This document shows, in pieces, positions 32,465 to 37,023 of a DNA stretch of 37,023 bases. The notes under the pieces were generated by a model. It searched no databases. It had not been told where the DNA came from and worked only from the letters and a program-made list of their open reading frames with translations. Numbering within the stretch: the stretch's first letter is position 1; every line of letters starts with the position of its first letter. Location: NCBI GenBank assembly GCA_002376845.1, contig DFOS01000014.1, forward strand, positions 450 to 37,472, written 5' to 3'. Source of the DNA: Bdellovibrionaceae bacterium UBA3535. GTDB lineage: Bacteria; Bdellovibrionota; Bdellovibrionia; Bdellovibrionales; UBA840. The position numbers and the translations under genes are program-made.

Positions 32465-33766
32465 ATGATGAAAATTATCGTGGTTTTTAGCCTGCTATGT
32501 TTTTTGCATTTAGAAAATTTATATGCCCAAGAATGGGAAGCGGTTGGAGGCGTGAAGACGCACCGTTACATCCTTGATAATGGACTAGAAGTGTTCATCA
32601 GTGAAAATCAGGACGCTCCAGTTGTAGAGGTGCATCACTGGGTAAAAGCTGGGTCTTTGCAAGAGCGCCCAGGTATTACAGGTATCGCCCATCTTTTTGA
32701 ACATATGATGTTCCGTCCAGTTCGAGGGGAGGAGCAGAACTTTTTTGATAAAATTAAACCATTGGGTGGAAGTGCCAATGCCAATACCCGCTATATGGCT
32801 ACTTATTATACAAGTAGTGTGCCGGCAGAAAATCTAGATCGACTACTATTTTATGAGGCCGATCGCTTTCGGAATTTAAAGGTTAGTGATGATTTGCTTG
32901 ATGTGGAGCGCAAGGCGGTTTGGTCGGAGTATTCCACTAAATTTGATACGTCCCCAGTGATTGATTTATGGGGAAAAATATACGAACTGGCATTTAAAGG
33001 TCATCCTTATGAGTGGACGATCATCGGTTATCGTCAGGATTTAAATAAAATTACAGCTAAAGATGCCAATAGCTTTTTTCAACGCTTCTATGTTCCTAAC
33101 AATATTGGACTATTCATCTCAGGAGATGTAAGGGCAGAGAATGTAATTCAGTTGGTTAAAAAATATTACGGTACATGGCCGAAGGGGCAAGAATCGGTAA
33201 TGCCGGCGCCTTATAAGGCTGATTCTAAAATGCTAATAGGTAAAGGCCGAATTGCCTCGCCATCAAATCAGATACTTGCTGGCTTTCGCTTGCTAGATGA
33301 AAATAAGTATGCCTTGGAATACTATGTTTTAAATCACATACTTTTTGGTTCGGGTAACTCTTTGGCGAATCGCCGTCTCTATGTAGACAAAAAATATGTC
33401 TCCAGTATTTCTGATTTTAATTATGACTATGATAGCGGGATGATGAAGTTTTTTATGGTTTCTTTGTCTCCCAAATGGCAGCGATTGATTCCACAAATCA
33501 TGGCCTTGAAAGAGGACTTCAAAAATCTTAGTGATGAAGACTTTGAGGCTTTCAAAAGAGAGTTTTTGATTGGTTATAAAGAGGGGGCCCTAAGAAATGC
33601 GCGTTTTAATGAGGCGCTGGCACTTGCATGGGGTAAATACGATGATGTGCAATTCTTTTTTGACTTTGAAGATCGTATTCAGAAGGTAAGTAAACTAGAT
33701 CTATGGAACGTAATGCAGCTTTTTTATAATAAAACTAATTTAGTGCTAGTAAGGGCGAAGAGGTAA
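32465..33766 (+). CDS. M16 zinc peptidase, catalytic subunit (secreted)
   Basis: 433 residues. A signal peptide (residues 1-21) is followed by an M16 domain with the inverted zinc motif HLFEH (His76, Glu79, His80) and the third ligand Glu155 (VERKAVWSEYS), spaced as in pitrilysin-family enzymes. The second half carries the usual non-catalytic M16 fold. Soluble or periplasmic. GGGAG lies 4 bases before the ATG at 32465 and 7 before the ATG at 32468, so the latter may be used. The next gene starts at the stop codon (TAATG) and encodes the non-catalytic partner, the layout of heterodimeric M16 peptidases. Confidence 0.9.
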   Translation: MMKIIVVFSLLCFLHLENLYAQEWEAVGGVKTHRYILDNGLEVFISENQDAPVVEVHHWVKAGSLQERPGITGIAHLFEHMMFRPVRGEEQNFFDKIKPLGGSANANTRYMATYYTSSVPAENLDRLLFYEADRFRNLKVSDDLLDVERKAVWSEYSTKFDTSPVIDLWGKIYELAFKGHPYEWTIIGYRQDLNKITAKDANSFFQRFYVPNNIGLFISGDVRAENVIQLVKKYYGTWPKGQESVMPAPYKADSKMLIGKGRIASPSNQILAGFRLLDENKYALEYYVLNHILFGSGNSLANRRLYVDKKYVSSISDFNYDYDSGMMKFFMVSLSPKWQRLIPQIMALKEDFKNLSDEDFEAFKREFLIGYKEGALRNARFNEALALAWGKYDDVQFFFDFEDRIQKVSKLDLWNVMQLFYNKTNLVLVRAKR

Positions 33767-35136
33767 TGATGATGCGATACTTAATTTTAACCTCCCTAAT
33801 ATTTCTCACTTCCTGTACCTCCGGACATAAATCTGAAACTGCAACACTGGCAAACCGCAGTCCGATTCGTGTAAGTGTAGACAAGACACTGCCCAGGCAA
33901 TACGTATCCATTGTCTTTGAGGGGATGCCAGAGAAAGTAGATGGTGAAGATCAAGCGCTATTTCCGCTAATGTCTACCATTTTAAGCAAGGGGCCAAAGG
34001 GTATGACTGAAAAAGAATATCGTCGCTTCCTGTTTTTGAAAAATGCAGATATTCATTACGGAGCTAGGTATCGGGCCTTTACTTTGTCACTTGTAGCTCC
34101 ACCGCAATACATATCGCAGGTTATGGGCTTGGCTATAGATACGTTAAGAAATCCAAAGCTAGATAAAAAAAATATTAATGAATCTTTGGAGAGCTTAAAA
34201 GCAAATGTGGCATCAAGCTTTTCGCGCATGTCTACGGCAATTCAATACTATGCCTTTAAAGAATTTTTTGATTTTGCTAGCTTTACTCATAATGGCTCTG
34301 CATCGCCGAAAAGAGTTTCTGGCCTTAAATGGCAAGAAGTAGCCAAAAAGTATGAGAAGTACTTCAGTTTTGAGAACTTACGCTACTACGCAAGTGGTCC
34401 GCTGAGCTTGAATGATATTAAGTCTCTGATTGCGAGTAATAAAAATTTAGATGCATTTCATTACCAGGAATATAATTTTGCTAAACAGCAAATGCCAAAA
34501 GAAAAGAAAAAAATCGTAATTGTTCATCGACCTAAGGTTACCGACTACCAGGTAATACTGGTATCTCCGTTTAGTGTTCAAAGAGATAAACCAGAGGCGG
34601 CAATCAGTGATATAGTATTTGAGATTTTTGGCGGCGGCCTTACTGGTAGGCTAGGCACAATTCTTAGAGAGAAAAAAGGGCTTACTTATCACGTTAGTGC
34701 ACACTATGGTCAGAACTTACCAGTATGGTATATTTATAGCTTTGCCGGTAGCCAACAGATTAAAGACCTTCTAAAAGGAATGTTTGCAGTAAAAACCGAT
34801 ATGGCTGGTCGTAATATTACTGCTAATGAGCTATCTCTAGCAAAACGTGGCCTGGTAACAGCCTTTCGCGAGGCTAATGAGTTGCCATCGGATCGTTTGG
34901 TAAGAGAAATGCAATTTGATCTATATGATTTAAACACTAGTTTTTTAAACCAATATGAGAGCTACGTGAATAATGTGTCCCTAAAAGAAGTAAATGATTT
35001 TTCTAATTCGATCTTTTCAAAGAACCACTACTCTTTGTATCTCATGGGAGATAAAAATGTCTTGGTTCCGGTAGTAAAATCGCTAAGTATTCTTAAGGGT
35101 TATGAGATCAAAATTGTAGAAGAAGATAATATTTAG
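33766..35136 (+). CDS. M16 peptidase-like lipoprotein, non-catalytic partner
   Basis: 456 residues. A short signal peptide ends at a lipobox (LIFLTSCTS, lipidated Cys about 17), so it is membrane-tethered. The M16 fold is present but HxxEH is missing. The second half carries the conserved FGGGLTGRLGTILREKKGLTY segment with the Arg/Tyr pair that in such dimers completes the active site of the catalytic partner. Three ATG codons in a row (33766, 33769, 33772) follow GAGG, so the exact start is uncertain by up to two residues. Probably forms a heterodimer with the upstream product, anchoring it to a membrane. Its 3' end overlaps the convergent kinase gene by 4 bases. Confidence 0.88.
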   Translation: MMMRYLILTSLIFLTSCTSGHKSETATLANRSPIRVSVDKTLPRQYVSIVFEGMPEKVDGEDQALFPLMSTILSKGPKGMTEKEYRRFLFLKNADIHYGARYRAFTLSLVAPPQYISQVMGLAIDTLRNPKLDKKNINESLESLKANVASSFSRMSTAIQYYAFKEFFDFASFTHNGSASPKRVSGLKWQEVAKKYEKYFSFENLRYYASGPLSLNDIKSLIASNKNLDAFHYQEYNFAKQQMPKEKKKIVIVHRPKVTDYQVILVSPFSVQRDKPEAAISDIVFEIFGGGLTGRLGTILREKKGLTYHVSAHYGQNLPVWYIYSFAGSQQIKDLLKGMFAVKTDMAGRNITANELSLAKRGLVTAFREANELPSDRLVREMQFDLYDLNTSFLNQYESYVNNVSLKEVNDFSNSIFSKNHYSLYLMGDKNVLVPVVKSLSILKGYEIKIVEEDNI

Positions 35137-36422
35137 GCGATCTTTTTTGCGTCGCCGCTGTATTTTGGTAATTCTACTATAAATGTTGTATAGTTGTAAT
35201 CTGGTGCGTAGTAGAGATCGCCATCATGAGCCATAATTTGATTTTTACTCATACTTAAGCTGAGACCCTTTGTTTTTTTATGGGTTTTCGTACTATAAAA
35301 AGGTGTAAAAAGCGATGGAATTTGTTCTTCTGAAATGCCTTTGCCGCTATCCTGTACCAATATTTTGTAAGTGTAGCGGTCCTCGTCGATTTTTACTTTC
35401 ACGAGCCTTTCTGACGCCTCCTCGGCGGCTTCAATGGCATTGTTAATCATGCCAACAAGTACTAATTTTAATACTTCAGCATCACCATATATTTCGTAGT
35501 CGATGTCTTCAGGCACAAGATTTTCTATACGTACATCTGTAAGTAGTGTGTCATTGTGTAAGGAACCAATGGATTCCTTAATAATGGTGTTTAAGTTGCA
35601 TACTTGTTTGGATACTTGCCTTGCTTCCTCAGTAAGTTGCCTAAGACTCTTTGTTATTTGTGCTATTTTTTTTGCTTCCTGAATAATTTTATTGGAATAC
35701 TTAATTATGTTTGTGTCACCTTGTAGCTTAGCTTTGGCCAAGCTTGCTTCTGCAGAAAACAATAGTGTAGTTAATGGGGAGTTGATTTCATGGGCTACAC
35801 CACCGGCCATTTTACCCATGGCAGACCATTGTTTTAATTTGCTGTTTTCTAAAGAGTTTTTATTTAATAGATAACGGAATTTATTGTCAGAGTAAATTCC
35901 AATATAGACAAAGACGGCTATCATTAAGAAGCAGGTTATATACATGATAGTGTTATGATTTGTATCAAACATATCATTGCCAAAAAGTAAAAAGGCTACA
36001 GATAAAATGCCCACCGCATTCATTGCCATAATTGTATATTTTAGATGATTGTGCCGTAAAAGAGATAGTATGCAGTACATCATCATTGAAAAACCCGCGC
36101 AGAACTCTAGTGCCATGTTGTTATTATAAATTATGTAAAAATTGATTATAGTACCCAAGTATGTGCTAGTAACAAAAATAGGGTATATATGCTCCTCCAT
36201 CCATTTTACGAAGAAGGAGGCTATGCCGGCCAATAGGAATGGAAGTGCGCAAAAAAATCGAAATGCAATGGGGTCATGAATATCAGGATTGGTATACTCC
36301 ACGATAGGCGACCATAAGAAGTACGTGATACTTGCTAGAATCATAATCCAGCGGTAGTGCTGGCTTTGAAAAACCTCAATGGCTTCGTCTTGCTGTTCCA
36401 ATTTAAGAATTTTGTTAAGCAT
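35133..36422 (-). CDS. Six-TM sensor histidine kinase
   Basis: 429 residues. The N-terminal half contains about six transmembrane helices (around 25-42, 53-72, 80-99, 103-121, 129-147, 159-177) and no periplasmic sensor loop of size, so it probably senses within the membrane. The dimerisation/phosphoacceptor helix has His211 in GVAHEINSPL, and the HATPase domain has the N box MINNAIEAAEE (Asn327/Asn328) and G1 box VQDSGKGIS. The G2 box reads KGLSLSMSKN instead of GxGLGLS, a partly degenerate nucleotide lid. Divergent from the single-domain response regulator downstream, with an inverted repeat between them. The SD is distant (AAGGA). Confidence 0.92.
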   Translation of the reverse strand: MLNKILKLEQQDEAIEVFQSQHYRWIMILASITYFLWSPIVEYTNPDIHDPIAFRFFCALPFLLAGIASFFVKWMEEHIYPIFVTSTYLGTIINFYIIYNNNMALEFCAGFSMMMYCILSLLRHNHLKYTIMAMNAVGILSVAFLLFGNDMFDTNHNTIMYITCFLMIAVFVYIGIYSDNKFRYLLNKNSLENSKLKQWSAMGKMAGGVAHEINSPLTTLLFSAEASLAKAKLQGDTNIIKYSNKIIQEAKKIAQITKSLRQLTEEARQVSKQVCNLNTIIKESIGSLHNDTLLTDVRIENLVPEDIDYEIYGDAEVLKLVLVGMINNAIEAAEEASERLVKVKIDEDRYTYKILVQDSGKGISEEQIPSLFTPFYSTKTHKKTKGLSLSMSKNQIMAHDGDLYYAPDYNYTTFIVELPKYSGDAKKIA

Positions 36423-36459
36423 AAGTTAATACTATGTTTTTTCCTTATATTGCTTTATC

Positions 36460-36480
36460 TATCGGACTTTTATTCCGATA
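36460..36480. promoter_or_regulatory. Perfect inverted repeat between the divergent kinase and regulator genes
   Basis: TATCGGA (36460-36466) and TCCGATA (36474-36480) are perfect complements separated by 7 bases, 22 bases before the response-regulator ATG. It has the size and spacing of a dimeric operator or could form an RNA hairpin in the leader. No run of T follows, so it is not a terminator. Confidence 0.4.
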
Positions 36481-36502
36481 AGTTTATGTAGCGAGGAGAG
36501 AT

Positions 36503-36877
36503 ATGGACTATCCAAAAGTACTGTTAGTAGAAGATGATTTGGAATTATCCGATGTTATTAAGGATCATTTGAGCAGTATGAAATGTGCTGTAGAGATTGC
36601 TCCAGATGGCCACCAAGCTATCAAAATGATGGAAAATAAGAAGTATACATGTTTGATTAGTGATATTCGAATGCCGGTAATGGATGGTATCGAAATGATA
36701 CGAAAAATGCGCTCCCTTGGCATTGAAACTCCCGTAATTTTTATGACAGGTTTTAGCTCATATACAGCAGAGGAAATTGCCGATGTGGGTGGCGTTGTAC
36801 TGCTTGAAAAACCATTCACATCAGAGCAATTGAGTGAAATTGTAACCGGCTACATAGAGTTACTAGAAGCGGGCTGA
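36503..36877 (+). CDS. Single-domain response regulator
   Basis: 124 residues, essentially only a receiver domain. All key residues are present: acidic pair in VEDD (Asp11, Asp12), phospho-acceptor Asp54 in LISDIRMPVMDG, Thr82 in FMTGFSS, and Lys103 in LEKPF. With no output domain it must act by protein-protein contact, as CheY- or SpoOF-type relays do. GAGGAG is 4-5 bases before the ATG. Divergent from the six-TM histidine kinase, its likely partner by proximity. Confidence 0.93.
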   Translation: MDYPKVLLVEDDLELSDVIKDHLSSMKCAVEIAPDGHQAIKMMENKKYTCLISDIRMPVMDGIEMIRKMRSLGIETPVIFMTGFSSYTAEEIADVGGVVLLEKPFTSEQLSEIVTGYIELLEAG

Positions 36878-37023
36878 TGCAAAGTTTTCAAATTGGTAGC
36901 CCTGTGAATATGGGCTTCGATTTCTTCGCCAATAGCGAACATTTTTGTGGCTTTTTCATATACCAATTTACCATAGGGACTAAGTTCTAAGTGCCTATGT
37001 TGAACTAGTCACGACTTAATCTG
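36850..37023 (-). pseudogene. Decayed LysR/NhaR-like regulator fragment at window edge
   Basis: On the minus strand the frame from 37008 to the TAG at 36850 encodes a fragment including HLELSPYGKLVYEKATKM and FAIGEEIEAHIHRATN. This matches the end of the wing and the linker helix of LysR-type regulators, closest by eye to NhaR (LEPSELGELVYRYADKMF). The frame is interrupted by TGA at 37009-37011, exactly where the LFxR part of the wing should be, and the other two frames are also stopped there. After about 50 codons the frame stops inside the response-regulator gene, so the effector domain is absent. The DNA-binding helices would lie outside the window. Confidence 0.45.

Noticed and set aside
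1..37023. Defence island, prophage, transposon or biosynthetic cluster
   Set aside because: No integrase, transposase, restriction, toxin-antitoxin, phage structural or NRPS/PKS gene was recognised; the window reads as conserved chromosome.

Overview
The window looks like chromosomal backbone from a member of the Bdellovibrionota (Bdellovibrio-like, formerly deltaproteobacterial). This is inferred from the mix of strongly recognisable housekeeping genes with secreted or coiled-coil proteins of no recognisable family, the lysine/alanine-rich tails, and gene order such as amidase-rph-rdgB; no 16S gene is present. Base composition is moderate and even. I see no insertion sequence, integrase, phage module, CRISPR array or plasmid function. 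Genes are tightly packed on both strands and no gene-free stretch exceeds 300 bases.

Left part (1-6000): the 5' part of a tRNA-Pro(TGG) at the edge, an outer-membrane porin-like protein, several small hypothetical genes, a SpoU/TrmH RNA methyltransferase, and a divergent ribosomal-protein locus (rpsR on one side, rpmB and an L24-like gene on the other). A small secreted protein and a nitrilase-family amidase follow. Next (6088-9775) come ETF:ubiquinone oxidoreductase and the hflK-hflC pair, then a ~200-base intergenic region rich in hairpins and a heptad-repeat coiled-coil gene.

Middle part (10451-24382): a minus-strand operon amidase > rph > rdgB > 59-aa protein faces a plus-strand pair tsaE > THUMP methyltransferase. 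These are followed by a K+-dependent-type membrane pyrophosphatase, a histone-H1-like protein with a Tudor/KOW-like C-terminal domain, infA, tex, a HAD phosphatase, topA with a basic tail, and a second HAD-like protein ending in a perfect sliding-clamp-binding pentapeptide (QLSLF).

Right part (24469-37023): a tail-specific protease (Prc type), an 850-residue protein joining a phosphorylation-dead receiver-like domain to a very long acidic repeat region and a C-terminal domain, a TatD-like hydrolase, a large unrecognised secreted protein, a catalytic/non-catalytic pair of M16 peptidases (the second a lipoprotein), a six-TM histidine kinase divergent from a single-domain response regulator, and a decayed LysR/NhaR-like fragment at the edge.

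The parts most worth following up are the HAD-like protein with the clamp motif beside topA, the histone-like/Tudor protein together with the basic tails on TopA and Tex, the zinc-free ribosomal proteins in one locus, and the acidic pseudo-receiver protein.
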